Made by a program: the position numbers and the translations under genes
Shown here: piece by piece, positions 46,180-58,499 of the stretch
Layout: each line of letters begins with the position of its first letter
Position numbering within the stretch: the stretch's first letter is position 1
Assembly (NCBI GenBank): GCA_026214975.1
Contig: JAOBSW010000820.1
Span: 1 to 64,000 of the forward strand
Length of the DNA stretch: 64,000 nt
From: Gentiana macrophylla
Lineage: Eukaryota; Streptophyta; Magnoliopsida; Gentianales; Gentianaceae
Direction: 5' to 3'
The notes under the pieces: generated by a model
What the model saw: only the letters and a program-made list of their open reading frames with translations
Told to the model about the DNA's origin: nothing
The model's database searches: none

Positions 46180-46860
46180 TGCGCCGATAATATTGTCGTT
46201 CAACCACTCATAACGACAATAATATTGTCGTTAAATCACCCATTTAGAGAAAAGACGATTATTGGCGTAACGAGGCATGTTTAACGTCAATAATATTGAT
46301 GTTAGTTATTTAACGGCAATATTATTGGCGTTAAACATGCCTCGTTACGCCAATAATCGCCTAAACGATGCTATTATTGTCGTTCCCTCTTCTTCCCCAA
46401 ATTATCATTTTGCTGCTTTCTGAGGCTCCTTTGGAACAAATGGATCAAATTGCACAACGGGAGATAGCCCCTGAGGTTAATATTAATGTCTATCTCTCAT
46501 TTTTTTCGAATAAGAAGCTAAATCTTTGATTATTTGATTGTATTTTTGTTGTGCAATTTGTAAGTACTTTGAGGTCAAAACGCATGTATAATAAGAATCC
46601 TTGTTGTTTAGCAAGATTTTGCAAAAGGAAGGGTAGATTGGTTAGAGTTAGGGGTTGTTTTTGAATTTCCTGAAAAACACGATGATAGATAGGCTCTGAA
46701 TGATGATTTTACGCCAATATGTGGATGATTTTACGCCAATATTCGATGTTATTGGCGTTAAATATATGTTTAATGACAATAATATTGTCGTTAAGTGTAT
46801 GTTAACGCCAATAATATTGGCCAGAAGTATTGTTTAACGCCAATAATATTGTAATTACGT
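46180..46860. repeat. Palindromic subterminal array of element C/D
   Basis: This is the inverted counterpart of the 44300-45000 array. It has two clusters (46180-46390 and 46710-46860) of palindromes such as ACGACAATAATATTGTCGT and GGCAATATTATTGGCG. The unique sequence between the clusters also matches copy B in reverse. Confidence 0.75.
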
Positions 46861-47192
46861 TTATTATTTAAATTTTTAGTGTTTAATATATAATTCAATA
46901 TACATAGTTTGAATGTATAATAATTTAATAGCCTTGTTGTAATGGTGTGAACATAATTTGACTTAGTATAATTTGGAATGAATATTTAATAGCCCTATAT
47001 AATATAATTGCCTTAGTATAGTATAATGTAATCTAATATTTAATAGCCCTTTATAATATAATTGCCTTAGTATATTCATATGCTCAATATCACTGACAAT
47101 GTATCTAACGAAACAGCGATGATGAATAACACATAAAAATAACACAAATAATAACGAACAACGACAATAACATCGACGAATTCCATTCTGCC

Positions 47193-47450
47193 TTACGGTG
47201 AAAGCCTCCACCCGAAAGCGAGGTTCTTGTAGGTCTTGGTTGTTTTCGATTCCACTCTTTCCTTCTCACCAGTTATGGCCTTCCTCATGCCTGCAAGAAA
47301 TGAGGCCCTATAGGACATCTCGTAGAGGATTTGTAGTTTCACTTGTTCATCTCTCCACTCAGCAGCTTGGTAAAGCCTCAGCCGGAAGTGAGGCATCCTG
47401 TAAATTATTTATTTCAGTGTTGTTTCGCCGGACTCGTCCAGCATCTCCAT
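47193..47450 (-). pseudogene. Small element-borne ORF, copy C
   Basis: From ATG 47450 the frame is MEMLDESGETTLK, then a stop (TAA where copy A has TAC). It then stays in the same frame: HFRLRLYQAAEWRDEQVKL, QILYEMSYRASFLAGMRKAI, VESKTTKTYKN and LAFGWRLSP. It is the best preserved of the three copies. One change would restore about 85 residues, with no membrane segment or signal peptide. I do not recognise the family. It reads toward the palindromic array, away from the (TA)n tract and the DUF1985 gene. Confidence 0.6.
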
Positions 47451-48612
47451 CACTCCTCCCGTGGTTTATTAACAAACAACGCAACTAAATTACACAAAAC
47501 TTAACATACAAAACCTCACCGTTACTTAGAAATAGTCGACTGTAAATACTAATGTTAACAACCAACAATGTACCTAAATCACACAAATAACCAAACAAAC
47601 CAAACCTGAAATCGTAACAAGTTATATGAAAATAGAGACGGCACGAATTTTACGTTTATGAACCTATATGCATATTTCCATGTATGTATATATATATATA
47701 TGACATATGTATTTCCATATACGGTGTAGCCGTGTATGATATTCACAGTAAAAAATTTACACACATATATTTGTTGATTACGACATATGTCATGTGTATA
47801 TATATATATATATACTAGCATTAAACCCATGCGATGCCGAAGTTTCAAAAAATCATTAATGGTTCGTAAACCTGAAAAGTTAAAGGAAAATTAAATAAAC
47901 TATATACAAAATGTCCATATATATATATTCGGTGACTTATTTTTAAGATGTAAGATTGTTACTAAGAGTACAACACAATTTATTTTATTTTTCATATTTA
48001 TCAGTATTTTAATTTCCAAGCAACAAAATAACCAATTTCAACTTTGAATCAAACAAAATTGGTATCTTCATACCTAATTGTAAAACAAAGAGTTGGGTGA
48101 TGAACATATTTTTAGAGACTTGAGATCCCCTTCAAATCTTCTTCTCAAACCAATTGATAAACAAAAAGATTGGGGGTTCTAAATGAAACAAATACCCACT
48201 CCCTGTTTGAGATATAGAGGAATTGAATTAAAAAATGAATTAAAAATGATTTTATAATCATTTTATTCTGTGACTTTGTAAGCGTAATTCGGATATGTTC
48301 ATGATGAATTCAGGATTTGGAATCATTCAATTCGGATAACGAGTGAATGAGAAATTAACGCTTAAAGTCGGGTGGTTGAAAGAGCTATTGTTGGAAGTAA
48401 ATGTTGAAGAGTATTCAACTCAAAAGCAGATTGTACCACATAGGAGTTGAGAGGATCAATTCTAGTATATATGTGGGAAGAATGTTGTATGTATTATAAA
48501 CTCCTAGAAGAAGGAGAGATAGCGGGTTGGTTTTATCGGTCGGTGTTTCGCTAAAATGGCAACGCTGCTTGCGCCGCCGCCGCGTGCCGATGCCCGAGCC
48601 GAGACCGTTGAC

Positions 48613-48648
48613 CTTTGGCTTTGGCTTTGGCTTTGGCTTTGGCTTTGG
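48613..48648. repeat. (CTTTGG)6 hexanucleotide repeat
   Basis: Six perfect copies. The Ala-Leu open frame across it is a repeat artefact. Confidence 0.9.
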
Positions 48649-49473
48649 GGAATGGGCACTGGGGCCCTAGGCCCAGGACAGTATTAAACTTTTTATACAA
48701 AAGTCTATTGGACTTGGCCCGTATCAATACACATTCGAGAATGAGCTATATTCTAATAAGCTCAGTCAGATCGGTTGTCCAACACAAGCTCAGCTCGGTA
48801 GCTCGAATTCTAGAAAGTGGCTTCAATGCTGAGAATTGAAGCAAATCGAATTAATGAGTGGAGGATTTGAATCATTTTCAGTTAATATTCAACCATGAAT
48901 GTCTAATTTAATGCCATGGATGCTTGAGCATTAATTCAGGAAATGGAAAGGCATGAGTTTCACAATATGGTCCACTATATAAACATCCTCAAATGAATGG
49001 AGAAAACAGAGAGTTTAGAAATTGCATCATACACATACAGCTTAGTACTTCGAGTCCTGTAGTTTTGCAGCATTTTCGAGCTCCGTTCGATTCAGGTGTT
49101 CAAATTTCGTTTATGAGCATATATACATTCTTTGTTAATTTCGAGTCCATTCACGAGTCGAAGAGATTTCAGGCATTGTCAAAGTTATTTGTGGTTCAAG
49201 TCCAAGTACTCTACTTGAATAGGTATAACCGAGTTATCCTGGGAGACAATTGGTAACAACCCGGTACATACCGGGCCAAAATTGTCTTAAGGACAGAGTT
49301 TCGACTCGTCTCGGTTTTGTATTGCATCGTATTTTATTTCAATTACTATTGTAATATAGTCATTTAAATATATTAAATAAAATTGTTGATTTAATTTTCG
49401 TTTATTTATTTTAATTGCGCACGGGGTCTAACACTCCCAACCCCAAACAACCTTTGAAACTAATAGTCAAAAC

Positions 49474-49508
49474 TCCCACCCCGCCCCACCCCACCCCACC
49501 CCACCCCA
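49474..49508. repeat. (CCCCA)n repeat
   Basis: A cytosine-rich pentanucleotide run of about 35 bp. The G-rich opposite strand could form a quadruplex. Confidence 0.85.
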
Positions 49509-50296
49509 AAAATAGTTATCTAAAAATTTCACACTCATCTCCCCTTCCCCAAAGAAGTAGCCTTGAACTTGAACTTGAACTCTCGAACTCCACTCCAAGT
49601 TGCATCCCCACCTAAAAATTCTATCATCAAAGAATTCCCTTAGATCCGCCATACATGGAATAAGTGGAAAGCATTCCTCCAAAGCCGGCATATATTTATT
49701 GAGTGATCGTGCCGTCGGAAATAGTCGGGCGTTAAAAATACTTGTTTGGATACACCGTACATATCAATGTTTCGAAGAGTATTAAATGCTCCATATTCAT
49801 TAATTCACCTTGTGGCCGCTTTGTGTGGACAAAATTATATTCCCGTGAGTGAAATTTTATCTCCATAACTTAAAAAATTTATGTATGAAAACTATATATC
49901 TATATCCATACTATATATAGGTCACAGACAGAAATTAGAAAATATCATGCTCGCTTTTTTGAATAGAAACATCAAAGACGCAGATTACAAGAATTGTTCG
50001 TGAGATTTTTCTTTGTACTAAGGCTCCTAGTAGATCATTTATATCATTTGAAATTCCTGTAAATGTTTTCAGCTGTGTCTAACTACGATCTTTGGAATTG
50101 GATGGCGTCTTTGATGTTTCTGCGGAAACCGTGGTTTCCCTTCCGAGATATCGTCTTTGATGCAAAAACAAAAAATTCACCTTATACAATTTAAAATTTT
50201 GGTCAGATATTCCTAAAAATATAACGCATTAAACCCGTGCGATGCAATGCTGTTGTCGGGATGTCAAGATTAAAAATAGAGTAATACACTTAGTTG

Positions 50297-51426
50297 CAAG
50301 GGCGGAGCCAGGATTTATCTTTCGGGGGGGCTAGAATAAATTTTCCTTCATGTTTTTCTTATACCGCAAAAAAATTTCAAGTCTAGAAGTGAGCGAAAAA
50401 AGTAATTTTGAGTCTATAAAACGAATGTAGGAATTTCTTCAATATGAACTCTAAGGAGAGAGTGCGTCTTTTTTTGTTGTGACAGCTATTCTAAAAATGA
50501 AAAAAGAAAAAAAAAAAAAAAAGTGTGCTCTTTTTTTTTCTTTTCGATCTTATGGATGTGTCATAATAATGTATACCCTACAAAAATAAAAATGATTCAA
50601 TATCCCATCATAAAAAGATACGGTTTCAATAAAAAGAACATGATACAAGTAACATATACTACCTCCGTCTCATATTATAAGTCATTTAACATTTATGCAC
50701 ACAGATTAAGAAACTCAACAAATGATCCAACTTTGATTGTCTAGGAGTCTAAAATGCACTTAATGATTTATTAAATGGTGTATGAAAGGCCATGCATTGA
50801 AATGAGTAAAACAAGGAAAAAAATGCATTAATTATTGCATTGAAATGTGAAAATGACATATAATGTGGGACAGATGAAAAATGCTAGAGTGGCTTATAAT
50901 ATGTGACGGATGTAGTATTAGCCGACTAATTCTCTAAACGCATTTTTATATAAATATAATGCATTTATTTAACAAAAAAAAACACCCAATTATCTAACCA
51001 CATTATTCTTTAACTACATTTGCTATTTATTGTTTATCTTTTTTTGTGAGGAATTTTTTAATAATAAGAATAACAGCTAACAAATCAAAAAATGTCGAAT
51101 TAATGACCTAAACAAACTAAGAAAATGAACAAACAATAATTTTTAATAATAAGAAAACCTTAAAAAATTAGACTAATCAACATGTTATATTTTTGTAAGT
51201 CACTATTGTGTAATAGACTAATCAATATGTATACATTAATGTTTCTTTCCCTCTTTATTAATTTTTTTTTCGGGAATTTTTTTGATAAAAATGAAGTACA
51301 AAAAAATTGGGTTGGGCTGATATGATTTTTGGGTGGGCTTGGTTTGAGTTTATTACTACCTACTAAAAAAAATTAAAAAATTGGGTGGGCTTAGCCCACC
51401 CCTGACCTAAGGGAAGTCCGCCCTTG
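50297..51426. mobile_element. Non-autonomous hAT element
   Basis: The ends CAAGGGCGGA and TCCGCCCTTG are exact inverted repeats. A perfect 8-bp target duplication CTTAGTTG flanks the insert (50289-50296 and 51427-51434), the hallmark of hAT elements. It is 1130 bp long with no transposase frame. A Stowaway element has inserted inside it. Confidence 0.88.
50659..50915. mobile_element. Stowaway MITE nested in the hAT element
   Basis: The left end CTACCTCCGTCTCATATTAT and the reverse of the right end CTACATCCGTCACATATTAT form inverted repeats of about 30 bp. TA target dinucleotides flank it (50657-50658 and 50916-50917). It is 257 bp long and non-coding. Confidence 0.85.
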
Positions 51427-51434
51427 CTTAGTTG

Positions 51435-53162
51435 AAATGACCATCAAACAGTTAGAGTAATATGTTCATCACCCCTACAAACCTTTAAACTAAATACACT
51501 TAGTTTAGATTTATCGGGTTCTCAACTTGTATTAAAGGTGACCGTCAGAACCTATTATTGACCACTGTTTAAATTTTGGACCACGGGTTATGTACATACA
51601 CCACAATATCAAATTACCTAACCACCATTAACATGGCACGGGTTTTCAAATGACCGTCGGAACCTATTAATGACCATAAAAAATTACACTTATACAATTA
51701 AAGTATGAACTAATCTGACATCCCGACAAAAAAGTCACCTTATACAATTTAAAATTTGGTCAGATATTTCGTATACATGTAGTTCAACAACATTGTGTGA
51801 GCATTGATCTTGAATCTGTATTTTTTCAGGTGGATATATGAGAAAATGATTTAAAAAATTAAAAATGAGAAAAACCTAACTCACCGGCCACAATTGAATC
51901 AAAAACACCACCAGTCTTCATATTATTCACTTTCTTCTCTTTCAAACTACTCAGATCTGCAACCATACAAAAACATCATATTGCAACATACATGAAAACT
52001 CCATATACACAGATATGAAAATCATTCTCAAAGAGAGAAAATCGAATTGAGAATCGGAGGAAATTTGGGCTTAGCATCATGTGCGCGAATTCTTTAGCCG
52101 ATGAATCTGTTTTGATTTTATTGTTTAAACAAATTTCTTGGTTTATAGTGTAGATGAAATAGGTACGGGTTTATGATTGAAAAACAATTGATATTCTTCT
52201 CAGGAAAAAGAAAAAAAAAAAAAAAAAACTTTTGATATTGAAGATAAAAGAGATTTGGAGTTAGTGGAGTTGTGCTTGCAGAATTCTCCTGATGATTATT
52301 TTTTCAATTCATTGTAGGCAACTATAAGTGGAAATTGTGATTCAACAAAAAAATCATACATGATGCCTCTTGTTGAATTCATTCTGGGCAAATACAATAA
52401 GAATAATTAAACACAAAAAACAAAGAGCTGAATAACTGCGATTTATACTATAAAAAAATACAAATAAAAACACACCCGAATTTTAGGCAAATAAGTAGAT
52501 ATAGGATTATACATCTACAAATCTACCATCTTCAACGTAGTAAAAAATCATTAGTTTTTAACGGAGTGATTTTCGAAATTTGTGTAAATTATGAATTAGT
52601 TTTTAATAGAGTGATTTCCGGGATTTGGTCATAAATAGCATTTAATTACTTTAATGAGTATTTCCGCGATTTGTTCAAATTTTGAATTATTTTTTGGGGG
52701 AAGGGGCCACAAGGACAAAAAAATTAATAAATGGGTCTGGAAGGACAAAAGTAAAATTTTCATGATTATAAAGGACAAAAATCACAATTGTTACTTTAAA
52801 ATTGTTACTTCACGTGTTAATGTTACTTTGTGTTTTACAATGATTATTTTACATTTACTCAATTCCACATTTGTTCTTCATAATTATTCTTTTTCTCCGA
52901 TTAAATTACAATTTCTTCTATCCCTGGTTTTAGATAATTTTGTCCTTTTGGACAAAAATCTATTATTTTTAATAGAATGATTTTCAGGATTTGTTTGAAT
53001 TTTGAATTTGGTCATACATAGCATTTAATCACTTTAATGAGTCATTTGTGCAAATTGGCATAAATTAAGGCTGGGTATTGAATGAGGTCGATCGGGTCAT
53101 AAGCCGGGTAGAATGGGTAATAAATGGGTTTGGAGCGGGTTATCGGGTCAATCAATTTTATT

Positions 53163-53168
<6 letters not shown>
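51435..53168. other. Insertion-derived DNA between the two halves of element C/D, right part
   Basis: AT-rich DNA without a supported gene. The segment 51727-51775 repeats 50165-50215 (CACCTTATACAATTTAAAAT core). From 52550 to 53060 imperfect copies of GAGTGATTTCCGGGATTTG and CATTTAATCACTTTAATGAG recur. Around 52690-52960 the ends AAGGACAAAA and TTTTGTCCTT are inverted, suggesting a small DNA element. Confidence 0.45.
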
Positions 53169-53244
<76 letters not shown>

Positions 53245-53373
53245 ACATATGTATACGTATATATATATACATTACAACTTTCACGTATATTATATTTATA
53301 TACATAGTTTGATTTCAAATCTATATGCACACACACACACATCTATATATATGCACACACACACACACACACA
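53169..53373. repeat. (TA)n and (CA)n tracts at the resumption of element C/D
   Basis: TA run at 53169-53240, then a unique stretch shared with element B in reverse (ACATTACAACTTTCACG and the following 60 bp), then CA runs at about 53331-53341 and 53354-53373. Confidence 0.9.
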
Positions 53374-53473
53374 CATCTATATATGTGTTACATATGATGT
53401 AATACTTATGCATGGTCGTTATACTGTGATATGCAAACTCATAGGCACCCCGAGGCGTATATAATTGATCAAT

Positions 53474-55979
53474 GGAGTCATTTCAAGGAGTTTGGAATTT
53501 TAAAGGGGAATCCACTAAGTTGACAAGTGTTTTAACAAATTTAAAAAAGTTGAGCGTTGGTGATGTAGATTTTGAAGACAGAGTCAGAAAGTCCATATTT
53601 AGGCGTTTATAGAGGCGAATGAAAAACATGAAAAGTGGAAGTTCGTGGGGTGATTTTCAGATATCTTGGATTCAACATGATATACCTCAACATACCGATG
53701 AAATTTGTATTTTAGGTTTGGTAACCCGGGACAACATGCGTGTTTGGCAGGAGAGAGTTCGCCATGATATCTGGCTTACGGTTTGGCCATCTTGATCCGA
53801 CTTTGGGTACGGGTACTTCTATGTGCTTTGGCCCCGGATGTTACTTGGAACAATATAAAAAACAAGCTATTACCATAAAAATTTTGGAGAGGGCATTTGA
53901 GCATCCTGTTTGAGACGGTGCTCATACCGATGAGATTGTATACCGGTTAGCGTTGGTGTATTTTATTTATGAATATCTATTAGGTTGGAATGACGAGTCT
54001 TGGAATCCCGAAAGAAATATTCTTCGTCGTTGAAGATTTGAATAATGTAAATGAGTTTCCATAGGGGAGTACTTATGCTTAATTACTTATGAAAAGATAG
54101 CAAACCTCATGCGGATCGTTAAGCGCTTCAGTGTACAAAAGCAGGATCGAAACCATCACAAGCCACCGGTTGACGGGTGGGCACCTGCGTTAGTATACTG
54201 GGCTTATGAACTTTTCCCATGTTTGCAAACAAGCAATCCACCATTTTGTGTGCGTATTGACAGTGAAGCCATCCCCCGGATGTTGAGATGGAAATGCGTG
54301 GATAGTACACCGCGTGGACCCACCATGGAAATGAAATTTATGCCTGAGGTAATATTAATGACATTCCATTAAATAAAATGCATTTAAGATTATGTCAATA
54401 CCATGATTAACGATTCTTTTAAATGTCTTGATATTTTTTGTGTGCAGGTCGGTATGTTGGATGGTATGACAATCGACAACGCTGAAGTTGAATTTCTACG
54501 TGGGCTCGGTCTACCTGAAGAGCAAATTTCACGTCCCCGACGCACGTTTCCACAACCGCCCCGACAACAGCCCCCACAGGGGTTCGAGCAAGCCGCGGCT
54601 GCTCCCGCTCGTGGCAAGCGTAAAGAGGTTGGATCTTCTAGAATTGCCACGACGCGCGAGCACTACTCAATCCAATGTTCCTCGTTTAGACCATAACGAT
54701 GCACCTCCCACTATTAGACACTGAATCGACATCCCGGGATGCGGCCTGCTGTGGTGATGATGGCGATAATGAGGATGACGGAATTGACGGTGAAGGAGAA
54801 GATCATGATGATGTCCATATCCAAATCACATGCAAAGACCGTACTAATGTTGTTGATGGAGGAACATTATTCGAGGAGACCCGGTAATTGATGCGGTTGG
54901 TAAGATGATCAAGCAAACAACAAAGAAAATCCAAGAGGAATCAATGCCGAATTCGCTATCATTAAAGCAAGGCTCGACGCGCAGGACAAGGTGTTAAATC
55001 ATCACAGCGTCATTCTAAATCAATTTTATCTTGCAGCGCGTAGTAGGCAGGTATGATTTTATTGAGCTTTTTAAATACTTTTTAAAAAGTATAATATTTG
55101 TTCATAACAAAATACTTATTCGGTCGTTTCAATTATAGGATCCAAGCGTTGATGGGGACGGGCCTTCTCGATACCGGTGGGAATAACACAGGGGATGGCG
55201 CTTAAACAAAGCGACCAGATCGAACCAACCACAAGCTACTTCGACACGTGGTGAACAATGAGACGCCTATGCCTAATCAAACATCGACATCCCGTCGAGC
55301 CACGATCATGGAGCGACAAACTTGATGAGAATCCACTTCACCTATGGCGAGGCTTTTGGATTCACCACACCCGTGCATGTTCGTTTGGATCGAGAAGCTG
55401 CCTCCGACGATAGTTCACATAAGACTTTGAGCCCCGTTGATTTTCTAGTCACAGAAGAAGAAGCCGCTCTTCAAGCGCAGGGCGTAGTCCTTCCTGAAGT
55501 CCCATCAAATCTTCCATCTAGTAGCAATCGGCTATCCAATGTCATTGCGACGGATAACAGCAATCAAGTATCCACAGGCAGTCATCTGATGGTCGCTGCA
55601 GATGATCGACGTAAGCGTGTTGTTAAGTTAAAAATGACCCTTCGTCCGAATATGAAGCCAAATGAATTCCATAAGAAGAAGAATACCGTCTGGATTACGG
55701 AAGAAAATCAGCCAGATTTAAGTAGATACACACCCTTCCGTAGGGGTAACGACGAGCAATCTAATGAACTGACGGTCATACACGGCAATTATTAAATGGG
55801 ATGCGATCTGACGGCGACACTTTCGATTACCCTACGGACCGTGACTTCTTCAACAACCTTATCAGTTCAGATAGTTATATTGCTTGCGAGGTAAACTCAT
55901 TAAAAGTTGTTTTCTCATTTCTGTAACATATATGGTGACTGAGTAATAAACATTCCATTTGCAGCACATTGATGCATAT
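53474..55979 (+). pseudogene. DUF1985-domain element gene, copy D (decayed, interrupted)
   Basis: This is a plus-strand relative of 33735-31230. It holds in order a frameshifted DUF1985 region (53474-53960), a frame with the W-YEL-P and PRMLRW motifs (54109-54372), the VGMLDGMTIDNAEVEFLRGL linker and proline-rich stretch (54403-54700), an acidic stretch, a helical stretch near 54890-55055, and an open frame at 55322-55795 with VHVRLDREAASDDS, LVTEEEAALQAQG, DDRRKRVVKLKMTLRPN and ENQPDLSRYTPFRRG. It is cut at CACATTGATGCATAT by copia 3. Frameshifts throughout make it non-functional as written. Confidence 0.65.
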
Positions 55980-57965
55980 TGTTAGGAAATCTACGCGGGA
56001 ACGCAGCGGAATTCAAAAATTTATTTCCTATCGACCCAAGATCGACTTCGTTTAAGCAATAAACAAATAGATAGTAGACGGTGGTTACCTTGGTTGATCT
56101 AAAAGATCGACGCTTTGACCGTCTAAGGAGAGTAGTTCTGCATAGAGCCGCCCAAGTGTTCGGCCTCACCGCTAGTCCACACTAACAACGACCCGCGGAA
56201 TCCCATCATGGATTGCTATTGGAAAACTCCGGTTGCTAGACCGGCCTTTCCCCCTCTCTCCAACTCTCTATTGGATGCTCTCCAATTTTACACAAGAACT
56301 ATTAGCTCTTGGAATTATGATGTACAAAAGAGCTTGACACCCACCTCTTATTTATAGTAGAAGGTGGCGCCTCCAATAGAGTGGAAAAGAAGAAAACTTT
56401 TTCCCAATAAAATAAGGAAAATATAATTGATTGATTTATCTCATTTATTACAATATCTTATATTAAATAAATCTAGGATTTTGTCAATATCTCATATTGA
56501 ATATTCCCAAGATATTGTCAATATCTTATATTGACAATATTTACCTTTTTATTATATTACCATAAATCAATTCTGGCATTGTGTATATATCACATATATA
56601 TTACACAAATAAATCCATTTGTATATATGCTACATACATGCGCATGCATAGTGCCAAACACTTTTGCACACACGCACACAAAGTATTATTTATATATATA
56701 TATATATATTAATATCTAATATTAATATTTGGTAATACTATTAATTAAATTGCACAATCCAAGTGTATCATATACACACACAAATTGCGCCACCTTAGCC
56801 AATAAATTGGCATCCGGAATATTCTTTAATTAATATAATATTATTAATATCTTGTATTTAATTTATTCATAATAAATAAATACCACCATATTAATTTACC
56901 ACTATAACCTTTATAGTCGTGAGATAAATTCTTTCCTTATTTGGTTATCATCTATAACCACATTTTAATCCGCTAGATGTTCTTATGTGTGTGACCCGAT
57001 AGGCTTCGAATATGTTGGCCGTAGACACAAAGTGCAAATTACGAAAATGCCCTTCATACCTAACGATCACGGGATAGCGTCTAGCAACACACCGTGACCC
57101 CCAATCATCGGAAGAGTCAAATGCAATGACTACTACCTTTCATGTGAAGCGATTACCGTGTAACTTACAATCCTATCATTTGTAATAATATCCTTACGGT
57201 CGTTAGTCGAGTGTCAAAACATCAGCGACCGTATCTTATAATCGGATATCATGCTCTCTCAAGTAACTCGTTTACTCCCACTTTGCAAAGATTCACGAGA
57301 GTAAGACATTCCTTATAAGAAGGCCATTTCGGATATTCGATCCCAATCATAGGATACGCGATTCCCGGACGACCAATCATGTATACTCCGCATGCTTCAA
57401 TATCATACCCAATCACTACCGCATGATCGCCCGTGGCTGGAAACCTCAATAGTGTCAAAGCATGACAATCCACACCGTGATGCCATGAAGACTCGGTCTT
57501 AAGGATAATTACACAACCGCCACATAGTGTGACACTTATCGTGTAAGTGGGTCGGGTCGCTAACGTCGCATTCTCTAATACACGCCCACATCATGGTCCA
57601 AGTGTCTCTACACTTCGATAGAGCGAGATCTATCCCCGCCACAAAGACAGAAGACATCTAATACGTGCTAGCCTGTTTATACTATCAATGCCTGTTTAAT
57701 AGTACATCACCTAGAGACATTTAAGTATCAAACTTATTAAAGTGATTAGAGATCTCATCAACCATAATCGCTATCATGGTTTCTCTATCACGATTTAATA
57801 CTAAGGGCGTTATCATATAACAATTCATAATTGGTTCTTTAAAAGAACATATATATGTGACAAGAAAAGCCATTTAATATATGTATAAACATAAAGAAAT
57901 AGTAGAAATGATCCGACCGGTCGGATCCGGTCCAACCCGATTGGGTTTAGGACACTATTCCAACA
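55980..57965 (-). repeat. 3' LTR of copia 3
   Basis: It is 1986 bp long with plus-strand ends TGTTAGGAAATC and ATTCCAACA. It matches 63383-64000 from its left end, and 27715-29525 in reverse. The GYDIEACGVYMIGRPGIAY frame within is shared with the solo LTR, but as LTR sequence it is not evidence of a gene. Confidence 0.92.
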
Positions 57966-57978
57966 ATCTCCCACTTGG
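57966..57978 (-). promoter_or_regulatory. Polypurine tract of copia 3
   Basis: The minus strand reads CCAAGTGGGAGAT directly before the LTR start TGTTGG, the usual plant copia arrangement. Confidence 0.8.
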
Positions 57979-58480
57979 CCTAAAACCAATCACTAGCACA
58001 CACAAGACCAAGTTGAAACACAAGAATCTCATGCAATACTCGCAGAACTAGCCTCCAGCCATAAACGGATCGCTATCCGTGGGGACTCGAGACTATTTCA
58101 TATCATGTTCCAAATGACCAAGTCAAAGGAACCGCCTCAACACACACATGAATCTCGGCGAGACCACTGGTCCTTGCTTCAAGCAATGAATCCACTTACT
58201 ATATCGCCTATATAGAAAAGGTGGAAGAACCGTACTAGGTTCAGGAATGAACCTACAGATCCATGTCTTTGCTCCCGCCTAGCCTCTAAGGCACTCTTGT
58301 GTTTTGGCTAAGTTGTAGTGTTTACAGTGACCCATAGGCTAGAACATTTCCAGCTCACTGTATCACTTAATCAAAGTGATTGCAAACCCAGACTGTCGCT
58401 CCCACTTGCCTTCATAAGACTCAGGATATACGTCTGTATATCTACGTTTATTTAATTCCAAGTTTTGATAAACTATGAAC
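57979..58480 (-). pseudogene. Copia 3 RNase H region, heavily decayed
   Basis: Position between reverse transcriptase and the polypurine tract implies RNase H and the C-terminal tail of the polyprotein. The minus strand has only short broken matches, such as SGFIA followed by a tract where family members have EA-KE--W. The call rests mainly on position. Confidence 0.4.
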
Positions 58481-58499
58481 TCTTCCTTAACTTGTTTAA

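Larger units (their letters stand above)
47815..50296. other. Insertion-derived DNA between the two halves of element C/D, left part
   Basis: The junction in the TA tract reads TATATACTAG|CATTAAACCC. Further right, (CTTTGG)6 lies at 48613-48648, a TATATAAAC promoter-like word near 48975, and CCCCA repeats at 49474-49508. The stretch 48550-49440 has the look of an LTR but no confirmed ends. No supported gene was found. Confidence 0.4.

Noticed and set aside
49467..49785. Frames on both strands around the CCCCA repeat
   Set aside because: They are driven partly by the repeat, and I recognise no domain; evidence was too thin to call a gene.
47815..50240. A Helitron bounded by the CTAG at 47815 and the similar end near 50225
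   Set aside because: The expected TC start and a proper 3' hairpin were not found, so it is kept as a hypothesis in the findings and not annotated as an element.
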